From the NCBI GenBank assembly GCA_022747635.1, contig JAKTNV010000005.1:52830513-52894512 (forward strand): a stretch of 64,000 bases of DNA. Direction: 5' to 3'. Made by a program: the position numbers and the translations under genes. A model generated the notes under the pieces. The model was not told the origin of the DNA. It did no database searches and saw only the letters and a list, made by a program, of their open reading frames with translations. Below, in pieces: positions 40,227 to 54,000 of the stretch (the stretch's first letter is position 1; every line of letters begins with the position of its first letter). The stretch comes from Hetaerina americana. Taxonomy: Eukaryota; Arthropoda; Insecta; Odonata; Calopterygidae.

Positions 40227-41524
40227 TTTTTTTTAAGGTAATCTACCGGTTAAGGTAGGTTTTTGGATGGACAAAACTACAAACAAATATTATATTACTC
40301 CTAACAAAACACAAAATCCATCATCCTACTCTATATCAGGTCCCTCTTCATCTATGAGTACTTTCTTCCTCCCTTCATCCCGTCCAACATCCCTATCCTG
40401 TTCCTTCCCGTCCCTCTTTTGCCCAACATTCTCCCCTGTATCACAGTCTTCAACATCCCGCTGCCGGTCAATACCCCCTTCAGCCACTTTTCTTGCCTCC
40501 ATAGGATTGCTCCCAGCAAACCCCTCTCTTCGCCCACCATACCAAGTACTTCCTCGTTTGTTTTCTTCTCTGTCCATTTCACCTTCTCCATTCTTCTCCA
40601 CACCCACATTTAAAAAGCCTCCAGTCTACGTCTATCCTCCTACTTCAATGACCACGTTTCCGCGCCGTACATAGCTACGCTCCATATCAAAGTTTTTACG
40701 AGTCTTTTCTTAACATCCTTACTCAACGTCCCCGTCATCAACTACCTCCTCCTTGTGAAAGCCTCTTTGCCTAGCGCAATTCTTCTCCTTACGTCCCTAC
40801 TACTTTGACCGTGTTGGTCCAAAACACTACCGAGATACGTAAACTCTTCTACCTGCTCTAGTTTTTGCCCTCCTATTCTAATGTTAAGCTTGGCCTTTTT
40901 ATTTCTAGAAAATCGCATAACCTTTGTTTTATTAATATTCATTCTTATCCCATACCTGTCGCACTGAATTTCCAATTCACTCAGCAATGCTTGCAACCCC
41001 TTGGCTGACTGACAAACTAAAGCTTGGTCATCAGCAAACCTAACTGATTTTACGAATTCCCCGCCCACTTTCATTCCTACCTCGAGTTCTTCCCATGCCT
41101 CTTTGATCATTTCCTCTGGATACAAGTTGAACAGCAACGGTGATAATGGGCAACCCTGCATTACACCCCTTCCTAACACTGCCCATTCGGACTCCCCGTT
41201 TCCCACCCGCACCTGGGCAGTCTGAGACATGTACAGGTTGCAGATTAGCCTCCTTTCCCTCCAATCTATTCCTATTTTCTGCAATATTCTCATTAGTTTT
41301 TCCCAATTCACTCTATCAAACGCTTTTTCGAAATCTACGAAACAGGCTAATACCTCCTGGTGGTGCTCTATATTCCTCTCGATTAATAATCTCATTACTG
41401 CAATGGCATCACGCGTACCTCTCCCCTTCTTAAACCCAAACTGATCATCCCCTAAGAAATCATTTGCCCTACTCTCTATCCTTTTGTTTATGATCCTGAG
41501 AAACTCTTGATGCGTGGCATATCA
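40227..41524 (-). mobile_element. 5'-truncated LINE inserted in a SINE
   Basis: A non-LTR retrotransposon on the minus strand. It has a 3' poly(A) tail (T run about 40226-40234 on +) and a 10-base target duplication with one mismatch (AGGAACACAT at 40217-40226, AGGAAAACAT at 41525-41534). The interior encodes reverse transcriptase only. The 5' endonuclease part is missing, as is usual for target-primed insertions. The bases next to the tail, CTACCGGTTAAGGTAG, form a short hairpin that may be part of the LINE 3' end. Confidence 0.85.
40350..41523 (-). pseudogene. LINE reverse transcriptase, interrupted by stop codons
   Basis: One frame runs from the 5' truncation through reverse transcriptase and the downstream region. 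In order: EFLRIINKRIES; DDQFGFKKGRGTRDA; motif A CFVDFEKAFDRVNW; GVMQGCPLSPLLFNLY (motif B); VRFADDQALVCQ with the catalytic Asp pair (motif C); MNINKTKVMRF (motif D); FTYLGSVLDQHGQ (motif E); RRRIALGKEAF. After a stop at 40742-40744 the same frame continues with LSKDVKKRLVKTLIWSVAMY, GAETWSLK, a second stop, EDRRRLEAF, a third stop at about 40610, then MWVWRRMEKVKWTEKKTNEE to GGRKYS near 40355. No frameshift is needed, so the copy is fairly young but dead. I do not assign a LINE clade. Similar proteins are often annotated as jockey-type or craniofacial development protein 2-like polymerases. Confidence 0.9.
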
Positions 41525-41565
41525 AGGAAAACATATAAAAGACAAAAACAGGAGAGGTGGGAAAT
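41525..41565 (-). repeat. 5' part of the SINE split by the LINE
   Basis: On the minus strand TTTCCCACCTCTCCTG and TTATATGTTTTCCTTG match the SINE body at 41650-41690. The copy lacks its tRNA-like head and meets another SINE head to head at about 41566-41571. Confidence 0.65.
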
Positions 41566-41740
41566 GATCGGCCCGGTAAGTCGAAAGATCTATGGTTCAA
41601 GTCTCGACCAAGGAAATTTTTCGTCACTTGTCATCTGCTCGATTCCGCTTTCCCCATCTCTCCTGGGCTTGTCTTGTATATGTTTTCCTATCTCTTAGCC
41701 TTATGTCTGTATCCATGAGAATGAATATTTGTTCTCACCA
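41566..41740 (+). repeat. tRNA-derived SINE, same family as 34340-34537
   Basis: Begins inside the head (GCCCGGTAAGTCGAAAGAT), with a B box GGTTCAAGTCTCG, linker AAGGAAATTTTTCGTCACTT, body TCGATTCCGCTTTCCCCATC and CTTATGTCTGTATCCATGAG. The A box is missing. The 3' end runs into a TA tract. Confidence 0.75.
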
Positions 41741-41746
41741 TGGTGA

Positions 41747-41754
<8 letters not shown>

Positions 41755-41790
<36 letters not shown>
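41755..41790. repeat. (TA)n microsatellite at SINE 3' end
   Basis: A TA run flanked by AATATAAATATAAATATA and its inverse, directly after the SINE. Confidence 0.9.
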
Positions 41791-41800
<10 letters not shown>

Positions 41801-44800
41801 TTATATGTGCGTGTGTGTTCATCAGAATTTTATTTAGTGTTTTCACCGAAATCGTTCAAATGTTAAACATGAAAGCTGATGATAATTTTCCCACTCATCC
41901 TGCTATCCTGGAGTAAGAGTCCATGCCGTAAAAACTTCAGTCTCTTTTGGCCATCCGAGGTTATGACTCCGTTGACCGAAGATCTCCCGAATCGGGTGAC
42001 TCCGCCATCCGAATAACGCGCGAGTCGAGAACATCGTCAAGGAGTCAAGTTGGACGTGAGAACGGAAGGCATAAAAGAGGAAGAGCATTTCAGCAACACA
42101 CATGCGAGATCTTTACCCCGGCGGACGTTAAATTTGACGCCACCACCTCACCTTATTATGGAAAAGCAGAGGAGAGCACGGGAGGGATGTTGAGGATAGT
42201 GCCTACGGGACGAAAGGTGATGGAAGAGGAAAGAAAAGAAGATGAGGGAGTGGGGACTGATTGACACTAAGGTTGCCGTGAACTTGGAAAGGCATTGGGG
42301 GTAAAAGGCGAGAACGAAGAGTGGAGAAGTAAGGGTGAGGGAGGATGTGGGAATGATCACAGGAGGAAGAGGTTACTGCGAAGAGGAGGGTTGCTTAGGA
42401 GAGCGAGCGAGAGGCTGCAAGTGGGTGGGGTAAAGGCGGTCTGGGCTCTTGAAGGGGAGGGGGCAGCAAATACTCCTCTCCCCTCCCTGTTTCGTTCAAG
42501 TTTCGTGCCCTCTCGTTCTGAGGCGGAGAAAGGGAAAAAGAGAACGGCTCCTGAATTTTTCAGCGAAGGGAATTCACTTTGTAATAGCAACGCGCAGGCG
42601 CTCTGCTCTCCCCGCGAGTGCTCGCCGACCCGAGGAACACTTACTCACGTCTGCTTCCCTCATCTCTCGATGGCGGGGAAGCGAACAGTTTTTCGGTTTT
42701 ATTCGGACTCGATAGTAAATCCTGCGAAAATTGAAGATAAAATTTTAATGGTCACAGTATAATTGCGATTAATCCTATTAGCCTGGGCGTCTGGGTTTCT
42801 ACAAGCCTGTGAAATTACCTGAAAAATACGACAAAAGAGCGACGTTTTATCGTGGTAAGGAAATTGTGGGTATAAATTTCGTAAAATTTTAAGTATTCAA
42901 AAGGAAAAAGTCTGCAACAATCCGCATTTTTTTTTGCATTCATCCAAAGAAAGCCGACTACTTGACTCGATCTAATGAACTATGAGGGCTTAGCTTGTTT
43001 TTGGGTGTCTGGTATAGGGAGTTTATCCGTATTGGCATTTTCTAATTGCAAATAGTAAAAAATGTTTCTAAGTCTACGCTAAAAGGTGCAGCCGACCCTA
43101 TCCAAGCTTAAATTCCGCACGTTTTTTGCTTGGTATGCCAGCTGTAGAGAACAGTTGGTCATCATGATACACACTCGGAATGATTGCTTATCAGAGGCTA
43201 AGACAAACGCCTTCCCACCTCCCTCCTACGCCCTGTCGCCACTCTGAAGCGGGAGGAGAGCACGTCTGAATCTCATATCCGGAGGTTCGCCGAGTTTACA
43301 GACTCCCTCGTTCAAGTGAGTTGTTGAGTTCAAACTTTTTCTCTCTTAAAAAAATTACCAAAAATATGCATATATTCAACATCTATAACAGAAAAGTCCA
43401 GACGATTTAAATAGCAGTGTCAAAGTATTAGTAACGTTTGCGATTTCAAGAAAATTACTTCTGGTAAGAAAATGGAATTTTATTTCAATAATAATCCGCC
43501 ACATAAGAACATCATATTCCATTGAATTTGCTAATGCAATATGAATCCCGTTAATTTTGTATTTTTTTCTACCGATTGAAATAAAATCTCTCCGAGTTTT
43601 ATTAGCGGATAAAAGAGTAATTCTTGCAGATCATGCAAGAGTTAAAATTCCGATAGTAACTCAAACTCAATGCTCTGCAGTTAAGTTATAAATTCTAAAA
43701 GCACCAAATTCTATTTATTTTCCATCTTTGGCATCAACGGGGATAAAATGTGTTTAACAACCGTGGCAGAAATCAACCTGACGTTGGAATGTTTCAAGAA
43801 GGAATATATACATCAAGGTGCGTAGCGTACCAAAATTGTGATAAAGGCAGAGACGCCTATTACGTGTTCATGTAACGATGAAGAGACTCTGTCTCTACCA
43901 ATGAACTGAACACCAAATTTTCCAATGGGCGTGTACCCAGGCGCTGAATACGTGTCAAAAAGCTAGACGCTAGAACACTAGATTACCAGAGCCTTTCCAG
44001 AACTTCCTGGTAGATCTCACAACAATATAATCAATGCCAGGCACATACTCGTATGTTGCTTTTTTTAGTATTGTATCGAAGGAAGCTGCTTTAAAAATGC
44101 TGCCGTAGGAAAAATAAGAGGAACATAAATTAGAGCCTATTGAAATGTGGAAAAAGACAAAAAATAGGAAAACAACTTATAAGGAAGGGAAAAAACCAGT
44201 AAGTGTTAAACATTGTAGAAGACAGGAGAAAAATATTGGAACAAATTTGAAAAAAAGCAGGAAAAGTAGAGTGCATGAGCATTGAAAGCAGCGGGTGGGG
44301 TATTGGAGATTGCATCAGACAAAAGAATGCCAAGTATGCGAAATAATTTGAAGTAAAGGGAAAAATATTGTAGACGATAATAAATTGGGTGCAAGTATAA
44401 AGATTCTAAACAAATATTTAATTTATTGAAAGTAGTTTTTTTGTAGTTTAAACATTTGTCAGTGGTGAGTTCATAAGGAAATTATATATTCTTATTATTT
44501 TTATATTAGCTTTCCTGAATTGATAAAAAAGCTTTCTGTTTTATGAAGACTAATAATTACAAGTTAGCATTACGATGAATATGTTATTTCGATAAATGCT
44601 TTGGTCTGGTTCTAACAGTTTTCAAATTTTTGGCTTAGGTTACATCTTACTCAATATAAATATTAACTTCTATATTCGGCTTTTAATTTCTGTAAATAAC
44701 TATGAAATTTAAAAAAAAGTTGGTCTTGAAAGCAAAACCAAATGATAACAACCAATTTTTTCCTCCAGGAAATTGTATTTTTTTCTCCGAAAGAGGTCAA

Positions 44801-47800
44801 ACCGACGGTGCGTTTTATGAACTCTTATTACGGGATTAACCTCTCGGCTCAGGTTGGCCTTTGACCTTTGAAATTTATTGCGGCTTAAGTAAGCAGCAGG
44901 GTATTTAAAAATACCTTGCACGCCATCCGATAGAGATAATGAATCCGAGACCAGAGAAATAATCTGTGAAGAAGGGTATTTTATGGAAAGGGCAGTTCTA
45001 ATCAGACTATGCAATACTCGAATCCACTTGTGATTTCAGAAATGTTGCACAACATGAAATCCATGATAATTTTAAATGATGTCCATTTGTCAAATTCAAT
45101 TTGTCCAAATTCATTGCTCAATTATTTTCAAATCATAAAAAAACATTTTTTTCGCACTGACAAACTCTGTTCAAATTTCATGAATTTTACTAAATAATCT
45201 GATATTAGATGTATATTTGAACAAGAATGAGATAGTTTCCGATACACAATTTCCATAACAATTCTTTGACACAAAAATGCGATGAATTGTCAGATAATGA
45301 ACTAAGATGCTCAATGTATCATTCGGAGGACTAAATTCGACTCTATCGATTGGAATGTCAGAGCCAAGACCATTATTAAATTCGTAATTTACACAACGTA
45401 GAAAATTATGTATAAATTCTCCTTTTAGAAAATGTTTTATCTCTTTCAATATTTCTTTACCATGAAACTAATCATTATGATGTCATCCCTTGATACTAAT
45501 TTTTCACAAAAATTGAGGGTTCATCTAAAGAACATAATACATGTAGGAGAAATATTTTCCAAAACTGATGTCATACAAAAACGTAATTAATATGAAATTG
45601 AATGTTCACTAAATAATGACAGAATTATAGGAATTTCATTATTTATGTTATTCTATTTAAAACTGTTGATCACCATTTAAACATCCTTTATGGTCGATAC
45701 ATGCCAAGTCATCCCTTATGTCAAAATGATAGGAATTTTTAAACCATCACTTAGCAGGTCACAATTTGTAATGGGTAAATTTTGCAATAACTGTCATACT
45801 TTCCAAAATTATCTTCCAATTCGGTTTACTATTCTTTAAACGTTAAAATACATAATATAGTTCAACTATTGAATTAAATCATGAGTAAAATATGTTCTCT
45901 CATTCTTTCTGGTTACTGTAACAGAAATCCACAAATGACATTAACAATTTATTCTTTCATTTTACGAATAACAACTCTCTGATTCGATAACTTTCCGATT
46001 TCTAACATGATTTTTTCTAAAATTTCAAATAGATTTAATGGTTTTTATTAGAATCTCTTCATGCATTCATCTCAACCTTTCTCATTATGAGAAATGGTAG
46101 ATTCTGCGCAACGTGAATACATTACATCTACTTCTGCACTACTTAAAACCTCTTTACTTTGAGTTAATATTCAAAACTTTGGTTTTTAATGGTCAGTTCC
46201 AGTTTCACTCATTATCATCGCCTTTAGATTCAAAATGAAAGGGAGCATGGCAAGACTGGCGTACGTACGTCTCACTTTTATGTGCGTGGTGATTTTCAAA
46301 GGATTTCCATTAGATGAATAAAAAATCAAAACGATGTGTGTCCTTTGTTGCCGCAGTGGAGCTCAAAAGTGATACACGTGAAGAAAACACATTTAACGAC
46401 GTCGAGGAAAGAAAAGAACGTCCAGGGAAAAAATACGAGTGCTCATTTCTTCTTCGTTAAAACAATATAATATCTCACAGGCTCACTGGGCCGCCGTGCT
46501 TCTCCGAAGTGGCATCGAAAAGGAATGAATTATGTTTGGAGAAATCATTATAATGAGAATATAAAACGTGAAATAAAAGCAATCCGTTTGCTACTGTGGC
46601 TTGGTGAAAGAAAAATAAGCGGGAGAAAGTGGTAGGCAAAGGAAAATTATCAAGCCTGCCGGCCATCATTACATTCTTGGTTAGCGACTCGTCTTGATAA
46701 CCTCGGCCGTCTTTATAACGCCCTTCCCATTCTTTTGCCCTCTCCCATCACTCTCCCTTTCTTTTTCGCCACACTCTGCCATGCTCCGAAGAAGATATTT
46801 GCTTTTGCCATCGTTTCAAGGTTCATTTTTCACTCCGAGTTTCTTATTTTTCATATCTTTTCAAATCAATTTCTTCCTCTTTCAATGAATCCTCCCACTA
46901 ACACCAACGGTCCCTCGACGAAGAAGTTCTCGTTCAGTACTATCAATCAACATTTCTTGTTGCACGCATCGATTTTTCATCTCATCTCCTGTTCCTTCAC
47001 CCGTGCGTTTTATTATTTTGCCTTCAGCGCGCTCATGGAAATCCATTATTTTCCTCACCCTTCGTCCCACAGGAACGTCATTTCCTTTGCTTCACGCCCT
47101 CATTGCATTCTCCCAGTTCCTTTTTATCTCTTATCAGGCATTTGTATTTCTTACATCTTACATCGGCCCTTTTTATTACAGAGGGAATGAATTCCTCGCC
47201 TTCGTCATGATTCCTACCATCTCAATCTTTCATATTCTTGTTCTATTTCCTAATATTAATTAATATTTCATGAATTTTAGCCACATGTTCAAATGTGTGG
47301 CGATAGAATATTGAATACAGTTTTTTAGATGTCTATCAAGCTCTTTACGTTGCTTTTTTTCGTAATTCAAAATATCTTAATTATTTTGGGGGGTCTGCGA
47401 AATCACTCATTTTTTCCCCTAATTGTCTCGAAATGTTAAAAATAAATTTTTTTTACCAATGTAATTAAAAATATTTCATCGGTATAAAATTATAATACCC
47501 GCAGATTGTAATTGAATATATCAGGAAAATATCTTGAATTATCTTTCACAGGAAGTGATCCATAGCCAAATGGACTCCTTTGACATTGGCATAAGTTTGG
47601 ATCCCACGTAAACCGTACATTCTATACACCCATATGTCCCCTTTCCTTCACTCACAAAAATCATTATCTCTATTGACCTCTCCGTTAACCACTGCGAATG
47701 CGAACCCGTATGCTTCATTGCCTCTGCCGCGTGGCATTCTATCCCAAGTGACGCACCCTGCTAGGTGACTCCCGAGTTCTCGTAACCCCTTCACTCACTC

Positions 47801-49734
47801 CCTCACCTCTCCGATCTATTTCATGACTCCCACAGACAACTCTGAGCCCCGTTCCGTCTTCTTCCTAAAATGCGTTTTAACACCTCTCTCTAGGCAGACG
47901 ATGGCGCCATATTCTATTCTCTCATCTGACACGGAACTATTTATTTCCCCGTAAGAAATTTTACCACACATTTTTTTTACTCAATTGACATCGTAAAAAC
48001 TCCGTTCTTACATTAGAGTTCTAATCTGTTTAATTCACTCCACATCCGACTTATCTCCGCTTTCCCGTTATGGGTCGCTACTTCCTATCTCCCTCCCACT
48101 CCCACATCGCCGTCTATCAGTGGCATTATTTGAAACAATAAATTCTGTATGTGTAAACATCCTAACTAGTAATAATCCCTTCTTCGGCGATATATTTATT
48201 AATTTGTATTCGTTAGTCCTAAAATATATTCTATATTTCCTCAATAAATTCACCATTCTATTCCACACTCCATATTTTTTCTGATGTTGTCATTAATGTG
48301 AATGCCCGACTTGTGTCATGGCGGCTGACGTATTATTCATCTGATATGTTTATTACACCACATTATGCAACTACATGACTGTTTATACTATCCAAAGTAC
48401 GTATAAGGATATACCCATTTCCTTAAGATTTTCTAAATGCTAAAGGATCCCAGTATTTAAGTCTGGGTGATATTTCAAGAATCAATGGTGTAACCAAAAT
48501 ATTGTAATTTTATCGGAGGGCAGTTATTTTTTGGGCTGCAGAATACAGAGCAATACAGTATTTCTCCGCCGCGAATTTCTAACATTTGTATTTCATAACG
48601 TATGGGTTTCTCCCAGACAAGCCGTACTCAAACACAGTTAACCGCCCGTCGCATCGCGTTTAATGCGGTTGATTGGGTACCTGCCTGACTTGCACTGAGC
48701 TATTGCTTAAGTCCAAAAAAAGACCATACGCTTGCAACTCATTTATCGCAGGATAAGTAAATAATAAAATATGAAAAATATTCCCTTCCAGACGGAGTAA
48801 TTCAGGTTTTTCAGTTCTCTCCGTTTTCCCCTCTCCAAGGTTTACGACGGCGTAAACTAGCCGGGTGTGGTTACAGTGTTTTTGCCAGGACTGAGCAACG
48901 CCCTGCTTACCGTGAAAAGGTTAAATGATGGCCCTTTCATTCGACACCGCCGTCAACGTTTCCCTGCCGGGAAGTCTGTTATGGAGGCGTGTTTTACTGC
49001 TCATTATAGTTACGATGCGATATGGACTATATGGCGCAATACTCGTTTGACTGGGATCGGATTGGCGCGGACCACTCTGCGTGTTTACCCTGGAGCAATT
49101 GCCTCGCAAGAAAACGGCTAACTTTCCAGGGATGGCAGACATATTTCTCATATTTGGACGAAACCAGGGTCAGTTTGGGGATATCACAAAGTAAATAGTC
49201 CTTTTGATGGCAATAGAAGCGGAGCGGCGGATCCTCCAGACCGACATATATGCCTGGCCGGAGACGGAAAATATTTCCTCCGTTTATTATGCCGGGCCCT
49301 CTTTTCCACTTCCCAGGATCCAATCTTTTCGCTCAGGATTCGAAAGTTGGTATCGCGCGTATTAATTTAAACGGACCCTAATTTTTTTATTCTTAGATAT
49401 TTTTAGTGTAATTATTTTGGCTACTTTTATGTCTTTATTGTGGAGTTAAATAAAGGGATCCATTTCAATTCAGTTTTTAACTAAGTTAAAGTGAATCGCG
49501 CCCATTCAAATCAATGCTATTCGCTGATATATGACGAAATTTTTCTATTTTGACTGATTTAAAACATAGAAATGAATGATTTGGGCATGGCGTGAGCGCC
49601 TCGTAAACTCATTATTTACCGCAGTCATCAAGCTGGAAGTTTTTCTGTTAGGTAAAGCTGGAGAACCCAATGGCTTTTGAATTCACGCATTCTTAAAATG
49701 ACCGATCCATTCAGTTGATTACCCGTGATTTCTC
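41791..49734. other. long stretch without recognised genes
   Basis: About 7.9 kb. 41930-42720 is GC-richer and purine-biased, with overlapping frames on both strands (for example 42295-42762) that lack any domain. 46690-47190 is pyrimidine-rich with a hydrophobic but featureless frame. 48840-49330 is near 50% GC. The rest is AT-rich. The GC-richer patches could hold regulatory or untranslated exon sequence. No repeat family or RNA is identified. Confidence 0.4.
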
Positions 49735-49830
49735 TCAGCTGCGGCTAGGGCTGAATGAAACATTTATATCGTCCAAACTTGAACTCAGGGCCCCTGCGAT
49801 CATTACATCGAGTGCTCTTACTCGAATTTA
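49735..49830 (-). repeat. tRNA-derived SINE
   Basis: On the minus strand: TAAGAGCACTCGATG (A-box side), GATCGCAGGGGCCC, then AGTTCAAGTTTGGACG (B-box variant), followed by a body with TTTCATTCAGCCCTAGCCGC. It is a decayed tRNA-like head of a family different from 34340-34537. Confidence 0.5.
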
Positions 49831-51010
49831 ACCCACCACTTGCTATCATTTCTATGAATTTCCATTTCGAAAAAGTTGAAGGGATAAAATAAACGATGTA
49901 AATTCATATGCATGAGGAACAAGGTCTCTGGTTGGAATCTCAGTTCATTATTTTTCTTTTCATAAGCATTGAAAGTGTGCTTTATTGCATACAAGCAATT
50001 TTTAAATCTCATTTCTCTGGTTTCAAGGGTTACTTTAATGACTTTTCCCCTGTTTTCCTCCGGCCTTACGCCAAATTGACTTCCAAGATACCTCTATAAG
50101 AATCATCCTATCCTCTACTGGCTGTATTGTAACTTCTTATGCTTTAACTCCTAGTTTTGAATGAATCTTCGGTCCATATCCAACCGTGATGACTTATGCC
50201 CACTGTAATTTAACCAGAGCAATCACCCCGTTCGCAATGAACTGATCACCCGAAATGGGTTGACGGACGTTGAAATAGACTTCCTAGTCAGCCTTATAGT
50301 ACGAGGTATTTTCGTATTTCACAGGATCGACACAGCGTGAATGGCACCAGAATGAAGTAGTTGTTCTTCTTTCACCTGCCATCATTTCATTGACGGCAAG
50401 TAAGAGACTGTCATTCTTATCTTTATTATAATTTTTTAAATGTGCCTTCTACTACTCCAAGTTATTTTAAGGTGAAGAAGCATTGCTACAAAGATTTATC
50501 ATATGGTTGCATTTAGTTCTAAATGCTTATGCTGATCTCTTGAGTCACATTCTTCCCCCCCTCCCCAGCAGAGAGGAAGAGAGAAAGAATCTGATACTCA
50601 GCAGATGTATTTATCCGGTAATAAATTCATTAATGGCACTATGTCTAAAAATATATTTTAAATATTATGAAATGAGTCAGAAGTAAATTACCAATACAAG
50701 TACATTACCTATCACTTCCCTTTCTCTTTCCTAATTATAAATATGATAATTTGATGTGGTAAATTACTTATATGCGGCAATTTTTAACTATATCATTGAA
50801 GAAGCTCCTGTTATCACTAGGAATCCGCTAAATAGGTTTCACCTAATAAAAGTCTTGATCTGTATTATATTTTTTTTTACTCTTCTAGAGTTCAACTGTA
50901 GACTTGCAAAACTATTTCCTTTATTTATTATTATTTCTCTTTTGCAAAAATGTGTGTGAATATATAAACTAAAGCCCTAAAGCAGGAACTGATCCCAACA
51001 GATCCGTATA
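49831..51010. other. non-coding sequence, nothing recognised
   Basis: AT-rich with short featureless frames. Confidence 0.45.
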
Positions 51011-51076
51011 TAACACGAGCACCATGATATGTAATAACATATCATGGCGCTCGTATTATAAAGCTCGCTCGTGTTA
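51011..51076. repeat. nested hairpin repeat
   Basis: 51016-51032 and 51037-51053 are 17-base inverted copies with one mismatch around a 4-base loop. TAACACGAGC at 51011-51020 can alternatively pair with GCTCGTGTTA at 51067-51076. Probably a small fold-back element or its remnant. Confidence 0.7.
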
Positions 51077-54000
51077 ATATGGAAATATTAACATACCGTA
51101 TGATCTCTGAACATTGTCTTAGAAACATTTTTGTCTTATTTCTGTTCCACTGGTATCGTTTTTTATTCGGTCAGAGCCTCTGTGATAACAATGATTCCAT
51201 TTTTTCCGCAACCTAACGTAACGGTTGTTAGTATAGATTATAATTGAAAAACGAGGCGACTAAAAAGCTGGCGTAAATTAATTTTGCGACGTCTGCTGAA
51301 ATATTTGGACAGGGGCTGTGACGGCTAAAAACATTTTTTTCACAATGGAAAGTTCCTTACCATAGTCTCCAAGATTCCTTACCCTAGTCTCCACACATCG
51401 GCGTATTCGTTCCAGGCATTATATCAAGTCGTTATGTGATAAGGAAATTGTTCAATAAAGCATATAACTACCCTTGAGATTTTAATGTCCTATGGTTTGG
51501 CTACAGAGAAATGATCGAAATTAAAAGGACATACTTGAATTACAAATGAAGGAGAACTTCGATAAATCAGGTTTTAAAATTATTCTCTCTCTACTTCCTC
51601 CCCATTCCCTGAATCCCCTCACTTACTTATCCCCATATTTTCCCTACCCCGACCGTTTCTCTGGAATCCCATTCCTACTTATTCCCTCCTCCCGCGTAAA
51701 AATAAAAATAAATTCACTATAGTCATGTTCCTTTCCCTATATCGTATCATCTCCTCCGTTTTCTCGTCCCCTTCTCAATGGCCTTCTTTACTCTCCCCTC
51801 CCTCTCTCAGCGCGAGAAACAAGGTCATTCCATGCCACACCTTTCCCCGGGCATCGCTTTGCGTCATCTGCTAATGAATGTAATTTTCTTTCCATCAATC
51901 TTTTCGCTCTTTCCCCCCGTCTCCCCCCCCCCCCACCCGCGCAAGCCTGCTGCGTACGCCTTCTTTTCTTTCGCACATTCATATCGGACCGCTTTCCTTC
52001 GCTACTTCAGAATTTAATAATATTGGGTTTCCCCAGTGGGAGTTATGGGGAGAGTCTCTTTCAGCGTCAAATCCCGTTTTTAATTCTCATTCTCTACTTT
52101 AATCCGTTGGTGGAGTGGGGTGGGCGAGAACGCTGGATTTCGTACCTCCGTAATGGATGGAATTCGCGCGCTCGGATAATCGTGTTAATTCGTGGTGCGA
52201 TTGTTTAGAATGAATAAAAAAAGCCGATCTCTCTCTCCTGCGTAATATTTTCTCCAATAAAATTTTTCATTAATAATGTTCTTTATATGGTTTTCTATGA
52301 GAATTGTGTGACCCCAAATTTTCAACCAGAGGTGAAGAAATGTCCTTGCTCACCGTCCTTGCTGCGTAAAATATCGACCACCGTGTATACATTCTCCAAA
52401 TGTAATGAAACGGAGCCGGGATATCAAAACTTGGGTGAGAATTAATTCCGAGGGCATGGACTAATGAGCACATATTCGTAAAGTCATGTCCCTCCCCCTC
52501 ACCCCAAGCATCCGTTACACTCCGTCGACATTGAATCATTGCTCTTGGGAAGCTGATATTTTTGAGAGTTATTCGCGTGCGCGTACCGCCTTCGTTCCAT
52601 TTTCCTCTTTTTATTTAAAAAAAAGCCGAGGCTTCGGAAAACGATCACGGAACTCCTCGGATCAGGGCCAAAACATCACCATTGAAAGAGGGTCACGTTT
52701 CCGAGGGAACGGAAGAGGATCTCTTCTAGAAGCACAACCGGAAACGCTGCGAAGTCGTGCGAACAACTTTTTCCGAACTCCCTGAATGGGAGCCGCGATG
52801 AATTCGGCCCTCCTCAAAACGCCGCGGCGACGATAAGCCCGGGCGAGAGGGGTCCGGGAACCCCGCGAATAAATCCTGATGATGCCGCGGCAAACTCCGC
52901 GACTCGGTTAGGTGGAGATGGGCCCAACTCCCCCGATACCCGATAGATTCGCCTTCCACCCCCCCCCCTCGACGCGACATATCGGCGGCACAGTCCGCCC
53001 CGCGACGCAGTCCTCCTCGTTTCTGAGTATTCACTTGCTATACGCCGTCGGTTTTGCTCTAGCATTACCTTCACGTGTGCATTACTTTTTAAACTACAAA
53101 AAATATGGATTATTTTTTTACTTTTTCGCCACCTCATCGATCCCGCTTCCGCGATAATTGAGGATATGTAGTCCAATGGATTCAAATCTTCAATAAAAAC
53201 TGACCGATGTACTAAATTCTTCGGCTGAGCTTAAAATTCAGTAAATCCACTGGAGAAGAAATCCCGAGATAATATGTTTTTCCTTTAAAATATTCTCATC
53301 GATCGAAGTGAAGTTGCGATAAAAAAAAGTCGAAAGCTCAAAATATTGGCTATGTTGTTTCGGCTTTATCGAAATTCTTTTCTCCGACCCAAAAGGGGAT
53401 CTTTCTATCTATCTTTAGTTCCCAATGGCCCATAAAAGTCTTGATATCTTTATGGATTATGGTCAGACACCAAACATGATACGAACAGATGATTATGTTT
53501 TGAAAATAGTAATCAGAATCTTACCCCTTGACAAATCACCATGAGAAAAATGCGATAAGCTTTAACCGTTAAAGCTAAGAATATTTTTTTAAACTTTGCT
53601 AACATTTTTAAGTAAGAAAATATTATTCACCTCAATACTCAAATTATGCTCATAAATCATAAATTTGATATTCTACCTCTAACAAAAGTGGGTATATTGA
53701 GATTCTAGCTTCATTTATTTTTTTGAAGCTGGTAATTGGTCAGAAGGCTCAGGATAAATAGATGCGTTAGAAGAGCCATTTGGTTGCATAAATCTTAATG
53801 TTATTATTTTCTCATATTCCGAGCATTCCAAAGTATTTCCCAATTATTGCTTTTACAACCGCAAACTTGTTTAGGTATTGTTCAAATGTATTCATTATTT
53901 TAACATATATTATTTGTTTGAATGCGGGAAGTGGTTTGAAGTCTTTATAATGTCATCACTTTCAGTACCATACGAGGAAAGGTATGATATACTTATTTTG

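Noticed and set aside
42295..42762. 155-codon + strand frame
   Set aside because: It has charged and Gly/Arg-rich composition matching the purine-rich DNA, no motif, and opposing frames are also open.
46735..47190. 151-codon hydrophobic + strand frame
   Set aside because: Phe/Ser/Pro/His-rich translation of pyrimidine-rich DNA. It has no ordered membrane-segment pattern or family resemblance.
52726..53185. Arg/Gly-rich minus-strand frames
   Set aside because: They are open in two phases at once within a GC-rich patch, with no recognised domain.
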